Below the pieces are notes generated by a model, which saw nothing but the letters and a program-made list of their open reading frames with translations, had not been told where the DNA came from and made no database searches. The translations under genes were made by a program, and so were the position numbers. Below, in pieces: positions 45,102 through 58,350 of a DNA stretch of 64,000 bases. Source of the stretch: Baylisascaris procyonis (Eukaryota > Nematoda > Chromadorea > Rhabditida > Ascarididae); assembly GCA_037389465.1 (NCBI GenBank), contig JAZARR010000113.1, positions 1-64,000 on the forward strand, written 5' to 3'. How positions within the stretch are numbered: position 1 is the stretch's first letter; each line of letters opens with the position of its first letter.

Positions 45102-48100
45102 CTGTAAATGACCTCCACATGAACTTCTGCGTGTTGAAATTGTTAGAACACTCTCGTCAACATTTTCATTCCTATGAAGCGAAGCGATGTACTCGCCGGC
45201 CTCGCACGTGAGGTTAAAGGCCAAAAATTTCAGGCATCTTCATACGTGAGCGAGCCAATTTGTGAAATCTGTTGATGATGAGAGCACCTTCAGAGTTCGT
45301 TCATTTTGTGGTCTTTAGAACATCTCAAGCGCAGTAGCATCCAATCCACCTAAACACAACTCATCTGTACTGGAAAAAAAGATTATTTCCGACTTGAAAG
45401 TTTTTGACGGCTGTTGGTTTTAGCCGCAATGAAGCAATTTAAATGCAATAAATAATTAATTTACCGAGTGCTCTTGTTCAGATGGGAGGTATTTTTGGAA
45501 GATGAAAACTTGCTCAGTTTCTGTGAATTAGGAGGTGTAGGGAAGGGTCATCTATGTCTGGTTGTTATGTAGCTTATGCCATTAAATTCTCATAATTCAC
45601 TGCCTGCAATCTAAAACAGTTCCGGAATCGGATCATCTATCCTCGAGAGCTACCGGGAAGTGGCGAATCAATAGAATAATTGGAACAACAGTAGTCGTAG
45701 TAGGATACCCATGTGAGCTTCGCTTAAAACGAAGGAAAAACTATAATTTAGAGGAGCGAAAAAGATGAGGGTTTGGAGATGTGTCTTCCTTCCTCCCTTC
45801 CCCTTCATACTCTCCTCCACCTCTCACACCCTTCACGATCGGCCTCTATTATGGATTGGTTTTTCTGGAAATAATCTCATAATGTATTTTTGTCATTAGT
45901 GGATGATGTTTTTTTTTTCTCGAAAAGGGACGTTTATTTGCGGGAAAAGAGAGCATTTGGAAGGTATGGGTGAGTGTTTATTCATTTTTCTATTTCGCTT
46001 ACATTGCATCGTTTGGTTGAGTGTGATGGAGTGGCATTCTGGTTATAACACGTCCTAGATGCACTGCGGGAATCAATGCCCAGCCACTCTCGCATTACTT
46101 CATTCCCATATTGAGGCAATGCCTACAGTCTGCTCACTCACTCTTTCATTTCTTCGGCACTGCGCTTCTCAAACAATTATGCTGAATAGTGTTCTGCCAT
46201 GTTGACTTTCGAGCTTATGGGACGCCGACTTGACCTTTTAATGCCTAAACGATTCGGGAACTCCTGAAGATCCATTCAGGAGTCTGAGAAGTATCCAGGA
46301 ACTTTTCGTCGCGACACTAGTGTGCTGTTTAGAAATGAATTTTATCCGACCAACCCCCTTTCAGAAATAATTTAGTAGCACGAATTTCAAGGTCGTAGAC
46401 GACCAGGAAGAGCGCCAACCAAATATTGAGTAATATGCCGAAAAGAGTAAGTTAGAACAAATGAAAACTCCTTATTTTCAATGAGAAGACAATTGAGCCT
46501 GAAATCAAACTGGTGACGAACGGAATCAGTTTCGAATCCAAGTAGTTCAAGTTTCTATTCGAATTTTACCATCCACTGGCGTGAAAATATTTGCATATCA
46601 GGCGAAGAGAAAATTATTATTTTATCCTTTTTCCGTGCTTGCGCTTGCTAAACCACCTAAATTCTTGAAGATCTCAAGATCTCAAGAGGTGAATCCAATC
46701 CTTTAACGTGGTTGCTAAGGAAGTAGTTTCTAACGTCAGAATGTGTTCCTTTATTGCCATTAGAGGTTTTTTTCTTCTAGCAATGTATGAGACTAGTTGA
46801 CTCGATGAACATGACTGCAAAGCACATATATCATCAACTCATTTCGCACGTTTCCATACTTTTATTTACTCAAGCGGCATTTAATACTTTGTAAAAGTGC
46901 GTTGTGGGAGGCGTCGTGCATCTGTTTATGTCTGCGTTGGTGTATGCATGTATCTCTACCTGTTCGTCCATATAATTTTCACCTTGTAAATTATTGACGC
47001 TATAATTAGAAATTTTGACGGGTATATTGTGCACCATCGGTTGATTTCTTCCAGCTTACTTGACATCGACTCCTTGATTTTGAGAAGAGCCATAGATTTT
47101 CAAAGACGCGAAGAAATTCGCATGCAGTTTATACCGATCGAATTTTCATTATATGTCGATTCGATTACGGAATAACGAATTTTCATGATAGACGATACGT
47201 TTCGTTCAATTCGAATGTATGAATATTATTTTGTAGATGTTACCTTTGCTTGCAAACTTGTAAAAATACAACCTATCGGCGGGGGTATATACACTCACGA
47301 GTGCGTGCACCAATATAATTTTTACGTCACTTGGATGCGTAGCATTCTAAATACGTATCTATGTTCGCACTGCACGAAGGTATTGCGTGAGTTTTGAAAA
47401 AAAGAAATATAAGCACAAATTTGGGAAACCGGCATTTTTGAAATTCTCACACGAGTAACACTCCAAGTTATAGCGGAGAGCTTTTGTAGAATGCATCATT
47501 ATTTTTCTGCGTTTATACTTAACGGTTGCGTTTTCCACTTTGAAGTTTGAAAAGGGGGCGAGGAACTTCGTGCAATTTTAGTTGCTAACATAAAATGTTT
47601 GCTTATATACCCGCCCACATAGTGCAAAATATTTGCCGAATTTAGAAATCGTTGCAAGAGTGCATTAGGGCTGCATCATGCCCATAAGTAAACAAGCATT
47701 CCGTTCTCATATATCGCATCATAACATATTGCAACATCCGTGTTTGTATCTGCATAGAAACGTTTAATAAGCAGATTTGTTTGGCCTAATAGGGCATCAT
47801 TGAACAAGTTTCACCAAATAAGACAAATTTTTAAAGTATTCGCATGTGGCGATAGCAGCTCTATTCAAAACTGTCATTGCTTATTCGATTTTATTTATTC
47901 ATTGGAAGTGGAGGAGGATCATCTCTAAGTGCAGCTCTTATCACATAAATATTAACAATGCGATATAGGATAGGCTCCCTTTTACACTATTGAAGAGATT
48001 ACTTTACATAAACACTTGGGAATAGAAGATATCCGAATATTTCACTATGGAATACAATAGACACTATAGGATAGACGCTATGTGATAACACGTTAAAAGC

Positions 48101-51100
48101 ACTGTTATAAATAACACAGCAATTGTCGCTCATTGCGATAACTTTGGCATTCATATCGATGCATTCGCACTGTTCGATGTACAGAGAACGAAAATCGATT
48201 GCAATTGAACAACGATGATAGATACAAAAATAGCAATTCTCTTATATATTTCTGAAAATTGTATTTCAAATGACAGCGGACTATTCTACTTTCATTGTGT
48301 GGGAATGAACAGTTAAATGACACTTTTATAATTTAAAAAAGAGCTATTTGTTGTGTGAAAGTTTATTGTCAATAAATTCTCATAAGGTAGATAAATTCTC
48401 ATTCTCATAAACGATAGAGAAGACATAAGACTAAATCGCTACAAAATGTAGTCATCATTAATAGCTAATGGAAATTAAATGAATTGCCTAAAACTGAGAG
48501 ATTTCGATGTTGTCAGCATACGATGAAAAAGCAATATCGAACGAAGAAATGCAATTGATGCAAGTTTCAATTTGAGAGCAGTCAGCTCAGTTATGGATTC
48601 ATTTTGCACATCCCCAGCCCTCCCCACATTGATAGGAGGGTCAGTCGTAACTATTAACATAAGGCATCGCAGTTGTGAGCTTAAATCAATTTTTTCTGAT
48701 ATGATCTAGTGACCTATGGCCTATGATCTCTATGCTCGCCTTGGTAGGCTATAAGAAAAAATTCGTAGTTCACGGTGGTCAAATTTGAGAAACTAGCGAT
48801 GTAACCGTGTCGACAGAATAAATGACAAAGTGGAGCAGAAATGATATCTGCGGTCCGTTTGAAAAGCAATTAGGGGATGCGATCACAAAACGTGCTAATA
48901 CGGCAGGGAAGACTTGAGTTCCTTATTGACGTCGCCAACACTGATATCAATGCAATCGAGAAAAGTGGAGTCGGCGATGGCCAGATACACATCAAGATCA
49001 ACAACTTTATTATCAGCTTTATATAGGAAAGGCGGCTGCTAGCTTTGTTCTCATTAATGACGTTATTAGAAGTGCTGAGAAACGGTTAAATGACGCCACT
49101 TAAGTTCAGCTTGCAGTTTACTTATCTATAAAACTTTTTAGTACATTTAGCTGAGTGATTCAATGGTGAACGTTGAAGTGAAATACAAGTGTGTTGAGTT
49201 TTTGATTGAACATTTTTGGTCGTTGATAGTGACAAATGTTTGCTTCATCAACAAATAAACACAGAAATATTTCACCTGTATATTCCAAACGAGCAAAATC
49301 TCAAGAACAGATGTACCTGCTGAACATCAAGTCTAGTGGAGGAATGTTGAGTGTTTTCTAAATCATGCAATGCTTAGAGCGCATACCACTTTCCTATTGG
49401 AAACGAGTCTAACACATCCCGGTTTGTTTTGTTGATGTGCGAAGAAATAAAATCAACGATACGATCACACAAGCACACATGCAACTTCCCACTGGAACAT
49501 GTTCCCTAATTCGCAGCTTTTAACATATCTGTTGGGTATGGCATCGAACACCCAACCCGAGATATCTACTTGTGATCTAACATTTACTCGTATGACCGAT
49601 TCTCGCTTGCTGTTCTTCATATAATGTCACTGATCGACTTATGTGCTGCTGTGCCGTTCAGGCGATATCTGGGGCCTATATAAGTTGGACTTCTGCCCGT
49701 TCCGATGTCTTCGGTCCTACTCGTGTTTGGGGCCATGGTGCTCCCCCATAAACTGTTTCCATCTAGCCTGTGATCTTACCTACCGGTATCGACAGACGGT
49801 TACCGGCTCCTTCCCTCTGCCTACACTCGGTCCTCATCAATGCCGCCGCATGGGCTCACAACAGTATTCGACAGCTTTCACTTCAGAGTTGTCCCATCAT
49901 AAAATTTCTCACCGCAAACATTCGTTGGCGCAAAAATCCCATTCTCTCCTTAACTGTCCCAATCTTTTTTATTCATTCCTTAGCTCACCAAACGATTCCG
50001 GCAAACTTGCATAGAACGATGGCACCCCAGTTGCGAACCGCGAACGGAACTGAGCTCGTGCTGCACATTGCATATGTACCACTACCATATGCAAGCGAAT
50101 ACTTGCATAACAGAAAAAAAAGCCCATCACAGGGACTCGAAAACTTGTAATAGAAACATGCGATCAGAAAAAGGGACAAAGCATGTTTACTAAATATACA
50201 CGAATTGGTGGACTGCAGCTATTGTTATTGACTGGGTTAGTGGAAGTGTTCGTTTGAAACCAATAGAAGAGCAAGCTTGGAGTATCAGCTTCCGGTTTAC
50301 TCTATGTATTACACATTTGGGAGGGAAAGTTATGGTGTTTTTCCAAGCGAAGAATGAGTGGAGGTGAACAGGTGTCTGGTTCGAAACGGGTGATGTTTGT
50401 GCTGTCAGCTCTGAAAAAAATAATGAAAGAAGCTATTGAATATTTTATGAATAACCGTGGGATCACATTCAGGGTGACGTAGTTCGATATTCTTATTCAG
50501 TAGTTTTTATTTCGGAATCTACGCACCTCTCTCCATGGGAAGAATTGTACATGTGTACAGTTTTCCAATGAAAGCAACGCACCTAATAGGTGAATTAACA
50601 GGGTAATGCTCTCTTTTATATGAACGTTTTAAATATGTTCGGGATACCAATAAAGTCGATAACCTGAACACAGTATATTTGCTTTTTTGTTGGTATCACT
50701 TCTTCCTAAAATACCGTTATTATGAATTCGGTGCAAAATTTGTGTCATTGGTGCTGTGCATCTCCGCATCTCTTCAGCTTTATGGAATGAGCGATATACT
50801 TTGTTTTCAAAAACATATTAGCTATACTCGTCGAGGAAATGAGAGCAAAATCTCTGCACATAGTGATGACCACCATTTTGATCAACAAGATGACCATTGC
50901 GATGCTAAGATTACGTTCTAATTCTAATGTTCGACGACCTATTGTAGTAGAGCATTGAGTTATTGTCAACGAAGGTTAAAGTTGGGTCTCGTATGAATTA
51001 TTAGTTTGACACTTACTGACATTAGTTTCTTGATGTGACTGCATCAGAAAAGTCATCGACTTATCTAATGAAGTAGATCAGATTTTGGTGTAAATCAGTT

Positions 51101-51427
51101 CAATTAATTCACTATTTTTAAATTGTCCTAATCAGTCATATCCGATTTTGGACCACATCCTTTTTGCGAGTTGTAGATCAAATTCTTCCTGGTCATTGTT
51201 AGAACTGAAAAGAAAATAACCACAATATATAGAAATTACTCGTTTCATTGCACATACCGCAAGGTTTGACAGCAGTTGTCTGATATAGATAATCAAAGAC
51301 TAATATTGAACATTGAACTCTCCACCAGCCCGTTGCGCGTCCGCGCATTGCTCCTACGCGCTTGACTTGGTTCGGGCTCCAGCTCAGTTCCAGTAAGTGT
51401 GCGGTGGCCTTCCATATCGTACTTCAT

Positions 51428-51750
51428 TCTATTTATTTATTTATTTTATTTTATTTCATTTTATTTTATCCCACTTTCACTTCATTTTTATTTTATTTAT
51501 ACTTATATTTATATTTTATTTATATTTATATTTATATTTTTATTTTATTCCATTTTTCCTCTGTCTCTGTTTTCATTTTATTTTATTTTATTTTACCTTT
51601 ATTTTACTTCATTTTTGTTTTATTTCCTTTTTACTTTATTTTCGTTTCATTTTTCAATTTTATTTTAATCCCACCTGACTTTATTTTTATGTTTATTTCA
51701 GTTTTACTTTTACTTGATTTTACTTTTATTTTTACTTTTATTCAATTTTA
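51428..51750 (+). repeat. TTTTA tract, copy C
   Basis: Same length as in copies A and B, with T at 51747. The absence of length change in such a slippage-prone tract points to very recent duplication. Confidence 0.95.
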
Positions 51751-53826
51751 TGATCCATGGTCCAGCTGAAAGCTAAAACCACATTTTTTTCTTTAACAGA
51801 CCACTGTCACCTTCTCCTTGAAAAAAACGTAACAAGTATTCTCCTACGCCAGACCATAAAAAGTGCGCAGTCAACATATTTGGTTCTTTTTTCAAATGCC
51901 CGCCCCCACCATCAGAACACCTTACTTACGTCTTCCTTTGCTCTTCAATGCCCCGAACGCTCCCTATGGACGGACACCGGTTTTGTGTTGGAGGGAATCG
52001 GATGGGTCTTCTCGATCGGAATTGTGAGCGTCGGCAACGTTGGTGTACGTGATGTCGTATATGTAGGGAAGTTTGCTCGAAGTCAGGATAGGATAGTGAG
52101 TTGTCCTTGAAGGCTACATCTCCTTGCGGCGGACCCTTTGAAGCCCTCCTTGTTTTCACCAAGCGGGAAGTAAAACAACATGCGTACACAACATAGTTCA
52201 TCGGTCAAAGCAATGAACATTGCTCCAAGGCGAAGAACGCTAACAGCAGCGAAACATTCATCAATAGCTGCAAAGGTTATAAAGCCAAAAAATCACACAA
52301 CTATCTCCTACCCGTTCCATCCTTGCCATTAAAAACCTCACTGCCTGCAAGAGAAAAAGTTCACCTATAAAGATTCAATACATGCTGACACCGCGACAAC
52401 GAGACAAATCCCCCAGAATAGTACCAGAAGACACTCGTGCAGCCGTTCGCATATGCGCCATCCTTGCGTCCCGTAAAATCAAATAGATCTAAAGTCGAAA
52501 AAAACTTCGTCCCATATAATGCTACAAAATCAAGGAGAAATTAAGTAGGAATTTTAAGATGTGGAACCGACAGAGTCGACCTAACGAATAGACATATTCT
52601 TTTTTCATAGAGCTTCTGCTCAAAAGACAAGGCAAAGGAAATAATAGTACCCTTATCGCATTTATTTAGTTACGATTATAAGCAATAATATTAAAACCTT
52701 TTCTAATATAATATAATGCTACAGGGTTGCTGCAAAGAATATCCAAACGTCCATCAAGAAAAAGCTGATATTTTCGTTTCATTTTAGTGTGCAAATCAAT
52801 GAGAATAAATTAAATAGGACGCCTATTTTGCAACACCCATCAAGCAAATTCAAGTACTTCATATGTGATTATAGTGAATTCTAACATTTCCGAGTCTCTA
52901 ATGAATTAACAATAAAGCTAACAGAATAAAACATAAGAAAATTTACTTCGATAGGAAAGCACATTTTCTTTAAAATCGCATTGCGTAGTTTTTGCATTGA
53001 AAACAAGACCTTTGGGGCATTCCTTTTTTTAAAAGTACACTATTCCAGCAGCTAACGAACCGTAAGATGCGCAAATCCTTTGTCTGTAATATACAACGAT
53101 GATGTGATTAGCCGTAATGACTATTGATATCCTTATAGTATACTTCACTTCGCAATTTTACTGATCTTTAGCATCGCTCGAACATCACATATGCTTCATA
53201 ATAGCGAAGCTAACACTGCTAACTTTTCCATTTAAGATATTGCTCTACTCGAAATCAACCGACTGTCAAGACGATCGCATCTCATTAAGACCGCTCATCT
53301 ATCCGCTTGACTGATAGCCACTAATAGAGAATCTTATTTTCTCATGTACTCGAACTGGAAGTAAAACTAAAAAATTCAAGTTCTAAAGCTTACAGGGTAT
53401 GGGCAATTATGTCTGTCTGAGCAGTAAGAAGCGTCTTCTGGTCATAATAAAGGCCCATTTGTCTGACCTGAAAATGTTGGCAATGCTCGGTGTATTCGTG
53501 AGAACATTTTCAACACGAACTGGAACAAAATCGATAAAAACTATGCACTGTTAAATTGTAAACCTAACAAAACCTAATTGTCTCCGTTTGGCTCTCAACT
53601 CTGATATTGAATGTTTTCGAGCTCCGATTCCTTATTTCATGGAATACCAATAAATAATTCGATTGCTGGAAAACGGTTTCAGTGGTTACCGGAATGTTAT
53701 TGACAACTGAGTTTCTCGAATCTGTCACGAGAATGTGACGATGACCAACAAAAAAACCTACGTGAAGAATTAGAAAAATGGATGAAAACCTGGCTTTGTG
53801 CTGTATCTGCTTTCATTGTTGCACAG

Positions 53827-54031
53827 CGCAATGCCGTATAGGAGCAAGAAAAGCAACGTCGAAATTGCGATCTTGGAGCGCACGTTAGTTCAAGCTCGAA
53901 TCAGCTCGATTTACTCTCGCGCGACGACCGCCGACGAAATGCACCACTTCACGCACTTCCCTGCTCAAGTCACGTCTCGTTTTAACTCCGCCTTCAGAGT
54001 TGCGCCATTTAAAAGCCTTTTTGCCTCACCT
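53827..54031 (+). CDS. Candidate first exon, copy C
   Basis: Same exon as 30477-30681, with identical reading frame and splice sites. Confidence 0.35.
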
Positions 54032-54673
54032 GTAGGTCATTTCAGTGGTTTACTATATGTAAACAACGATATGCTTCGTGTTATACGACTTTTCACTCGC
54101 GATTTCGTATGACCGTTTGACACCACAAAAGTATTGCCAATAGTGTTGAAGCATATAGAAGCAAAATTATTGTCAAATGTAACGGTGCCTGCGTTATTGA
54201 TCCACCAATCGCCGATTCCATAGATTCTGAATTAGTAATCTGAATCAGAAGAGAAATCTGAATTAGTATTTGCGACTGAAATCGTTACAAAAAATCATGA
54301 AATGTTTTTAGTTCTAGTGCTCTATTTGAAGCTTTACGATAGGCATTTGAACCGTCGAAAGGTCACAACTAGAAGCCTGCGAGAGCAACGAGTGATACTG
54401 AATCAATGAGTAATAAAAGACAAAACGTTTGCAAGGTGAGGGATCGTTTACGATGATGCCTTTGTTTCCGTTATCGGAAAACAATGTTTCAGTGACGTCG
54501 ACGTCAGATTCAGCTTCGAGACCGAAACCTCCGATGAGAAACCTTGGTGATATGATCAAAGAGATGTAACTAGATCCAATTTAACTGGAGATAACACTTT
54601 GACCACCCAGCGTAAATGGGAGCTGTATCTTACATATAAGATCTATAAGATCTCCATTGATGAAATGCACCAA

Positions 54674-55197
54674 CTATCCGATGAAATTATCGCATGATTT
54701 CGTCGTTATATGCTGACCGATGAAAAAGCAACTAGAAGCGTAAGATGCCTTCAGCGGTTGCCAGCTGAGAAACACTTCCGGTGGTTTAAAAAAAGTTTGA
54801 AGGTAAAATCAAAGGTTTAAATATCAAGGTTGAGGCTTTCACGAAATGCCTGACTACCAAGCCCATTTTAAGGCAAAAATGCTCTAGGACTGTTAACATT
54901 AAACAAAAATGTTCAATTTTCTACAACTTCCACATTCGACTTTAAATATAAAGCGTCAGTTTTCGTACCATTATAGTTGAGGTTCACGCTTCACTTCTCG
55001 ACGTGATGAGTTGTTCGAGCTATAATTTTACCTGGAAAGATTCTATAATAGAATATGCTTAGCTTGCATCTTTCAATCGCTCGTTTATTCTCGAAAAGGA
55101 CTCCACCTTCGTTCCTCTCGTCCCAGATATCTACTACCTTATCCGTGTTGAGCTCGATATTGCCACAGTGCATTGATCAGTTTTCTATTGTTCAACA
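54674..55197 (-). CDS. Candidate downstream operon gene, copy C, possible frameshift
   Basis: Exon 1 (55032-55197) is unchanged from copies A and B. In the exon 2 region an A run is seven bases long (54788-54794) instead of six, which breaks the open frame there. If the early donors are used this lies in an intron and is harmless; otherwise this copy is damaged or carries an assembly error. Confidence 0.35.
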
Positions 55198-55287
55198 CTG
55201 CAAATAAATTCATCAACAATTTGAATTCTTCATTGAGACAATGATCGCAGTGATTTCTATCTAATCAATAAATAATATAATTTCCAA

Positions 55288-56777
55288 TCATAGATCATCT
55301 ATCGCAAATGATCGGAGTAGATCATTCACTGGGTCCATTGGATTTCGCCAAACTGAAGGTCTAGGTCTTTTAAAGAAATTAAACGAACGCGGTTGGAGCG
55401 ATGAATCGACATCGACGCAGAAATTGGGTGAAAGCGTTTGTGCGACTTTCTTCTTGGCAAAATTCCAGGTCACCTTTTTCTTCTGTGAAAGTGTGCTGTC
55501 TCTATCGCTTGATGAAAGCTTATCACTGGATAGGAAAATCCCTATGTTCGGCTCTTTGTCCTTCGAGTTAAGTGTTCTACATGAATTATAATTTCCTAAT
55601 TACTCTAAATCCTCCTTCGTTTCTGTATCATCGAAAATAATGTGATCAGAGATGAAGTTTTATCTGCTTGTTGCGATATACAACAAGTCGATTTCCCTTT
55701 TTTATTATTTGTTACATTTGAATTGTTTCGATTTCATTTCGATGTTTTCGATATTTTATACTTTCATTTGTTTGTTTTGTTGTTTTTAATGTCTGCAGTT
55801 GTTGTTAGTCGTCGGGATCTCTCTTCTTAAGGGAAGGGGAGGGGTGGTATGAGGCGTATTATTTTAATTGGTTGGGACTATGGATAACGCATATCATAAA
55901 GTGAGTCGGTGAAGCGTTTAAAAACAGTCCAATTCCACATGATTCCCAAAATTGGCGTTAGATTTTATACTACAGGTATACTTTGGCTCCTCCCTATCCA
56001 TATATCCTTCTCGCTATCACGCAAATATGTTTGAAGACATCACTGCCAAGCTATACGCTAATGATGTCGGATGTCCATCGTCTTCTCTTTTAAAAATCTC
56101 TCGCAGTTGAATGTAACTTTGCTTTCCTATGAGCAGTAAAATATGCACTTTCTGTATGGATTGCCAGGTGTTCCATTGCGCACATAAGACGAAGTGAATT
56201 GAATCCACGCTACTGGATGTAACATTGGTTTATATTGCTGAATGCTTGACACCTCGGATGCAATCACTGTTATATGAGTGGCTTGCTCTTGACCTATCCT
56301 CAGTGCTCATGTTGATTCGGCGTTAACTTTCAGACACCATATCAGTGATACTGTGAAGGCAATGTGTTATAGATGCTTTTATTTGCTTCTACTTTTTTAA
56401 ATCTGCCGTTATTGCCACTTGTGCTTCCCCATTTAAAGCATCCGATCGCCTTAATATTGGACTTGAGGTGGCCAAGTTGTTGATTTATCCAAAATGAAAG
56501 AATTCATAGTGCTTAATTCACCACTGGACTTGAGTATTTCGAAGCATGGAAACGCTGGAAATAGCATCTATGAAGCTTTCTAAGTATGTTGCCTGGCCGG
56601 TACGGCCGCCATATTCCTGTCTTCGAAGTGGTCCGGTCGCGAAAACATCATCTAGAGACTCTTGACCTGACTAAGTGGGAGTTGAATTCATTGCTACCGT
56701 GGACTCAATTCCTTCACATTCGAACGGAAATAGAAGAAAAGTTCAAATTTATCGCCAAACTCGTCCCCCCGCGTTAA
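55288..56777 (-). CDS. Candidate upstream operon gene, copy C
   Basis: Same model as 31937-33427: exons 56777-56698 and 55525-55288, unchanged. The two changes private to copy C here (T4 at 56088-56091, A at 56263) both fall in the proposed intron, as expected if the exons are under constraint, though two changes prove little. Confidence 0.45.
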
Positions 56778-58350
56778 CTGTAAATGACCTCCACATGAAC
56801 TTCTGCGTGTTGAAATTGTTAGAACACTCTCGTCAACATTTTCATTCCTATGAAGCGAAGCGATGTACTCGCCGGCCTCGCACGTGAGGTTAAAGGCCAA
56901 AAATTTCAGGCATCTTCATACGTGAGCGAGCCAATTTGTGAAATCTGTTGATGATGAGAGCACCTTCAGAGTTCGTTCATTTTGTGGTCTTTAGAACATC
57001 TCAAGCGCAGTAGCATCCAATCCACCTAAACACAACTCATCTGTACTGGAAAAAAAGATTATTTCCGACTTGAAAGTTTTTGACGGCTGTTGGTTTTAGC
57101 CGCAATGAAGCAATTTAAATGCAATAAATAATTAATTTACCGAGTGCTCTTGTTCAGATGGGAGGTATTTTTGGAAGATGAAAACTTGCTCAGTTTCTGT
57201 GAATTAGGAGGTGTAGGGAAGGGTCATCTATGTCTGGTTGTTATGTAGCTTATGCCATTAAATTCTCATAATTCACTGCCTGCAATCTAAAACAGTTCCG
57301 GAATCGGATCATCTATCCTCGAGAGCTACCGGGAAGTGGCGAATCAATAGAATAATTGGAACAACAGTAGTCGTAGTAGGATACCCATGTGAGCTTCGCT
57401 TAAAACGAAGGAAAAACTATAATTTAGAGGAGCGAAAAAGATGAGGGTTTGGAGATGTGTCTTCCTTCCTCCCTTCCCCTTCATACTCTCCTCCACCTCT
57501 CACACCCTTCACGATCGGCCTCTATTATGGATTGGTTTTTCTGGAAATAATCTCATAATGTATTTTTGTCATTAGTGGATGATGTTTTTTTTTTCTCGAA
57601 AAGGGACGTTTATTTGCGGGAAAAGAGAGCATTTGGAAGGTATGGGTGAGTGTTTATTCATTTTTCTATTTCGCTTACATTGCATCGTTTGGTTGAGTGT
57701 GATGGAGTGGCATTCTGGTTATAACACGTCCTAGATGCACTGCGGGAATCAATGCCCAGCCACTCTCGCATTACTTCATTCCCATATTGAGGCAATGCCT
57801 ACAGTCTGCTCACTCACTCTTTCATTTCTTCGGCACTGCGCTTCTCAAACAATTATGCTGAATAGTGTTCTGCCATGTTGACTTTCGAGCTTATGGGACG
57901 CCGACTTGACCTTTTAATGCCTAAACGATTCGGGAACTCCTGAAGATCCATTCAGGAGTCTGAGAAGTATCCAGGAACTTTTCGTCGCGACACTAGTGTG
58001 CTGTTTAGAAATGAATTTTATCCGACCAACCCCTTTCAGAAATAATTTAGTAGCACGAATTTCAAGGTCGTAGACGACCAGGAAGAGCGCCAACCAAATA
58101 TTGAGTAATATGCCGAAAAGAGTAAGTTAGAACAAATGAAAACTCCTTATTTTCAATGAGAAGACAATTGAGCCTGAAATCAAACTGGTGACGAACGGAA
58201 TCAGTTTCGAATCCAAGTAGTTCAAGTTTCTATTCGAATTTTACCATCCACTGGCGTGAAAATATTTGCATATCAGGCGAAGAGAAAATTATTATTTTAT
58301 CCTTTTTCCGTGCTTGCGCTTGCTAAACCACCTAAATTCTTGAAGATCTC

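Larger units (their letters stand above)
35000..46675 (+). repeat. 11,676-bp tandem unit, copy B
   Basis: Second copy. Against copy A it has G5 instead of G6 at 35878-35882, A6 at 37080-37085, G at 36128 (private), A at 37494, A8 at 38438-38445, T at 40071, C5 at 40734-40738, T7 at 41348-41354 and T10 at 45909-45918. These changes account exactly for the one-base length difference. Candidate exons of copy A lie 11,673-11,675 bases further on. Confidence 0.97.
46676..58350 (+). repeat. 11,675-bp tandem unit, copy C
   Basis: Third copy and the closest to copy B. It differs from B by A at 47804 region (B alone has G), A7 at 54788-54794, T4 at 56088-56091, A at 56263 and C4 at 58030-58033. The run at 54788 shifts the frame in exon 2 of the downstream candidate gene. 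Confidence 0.97.
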
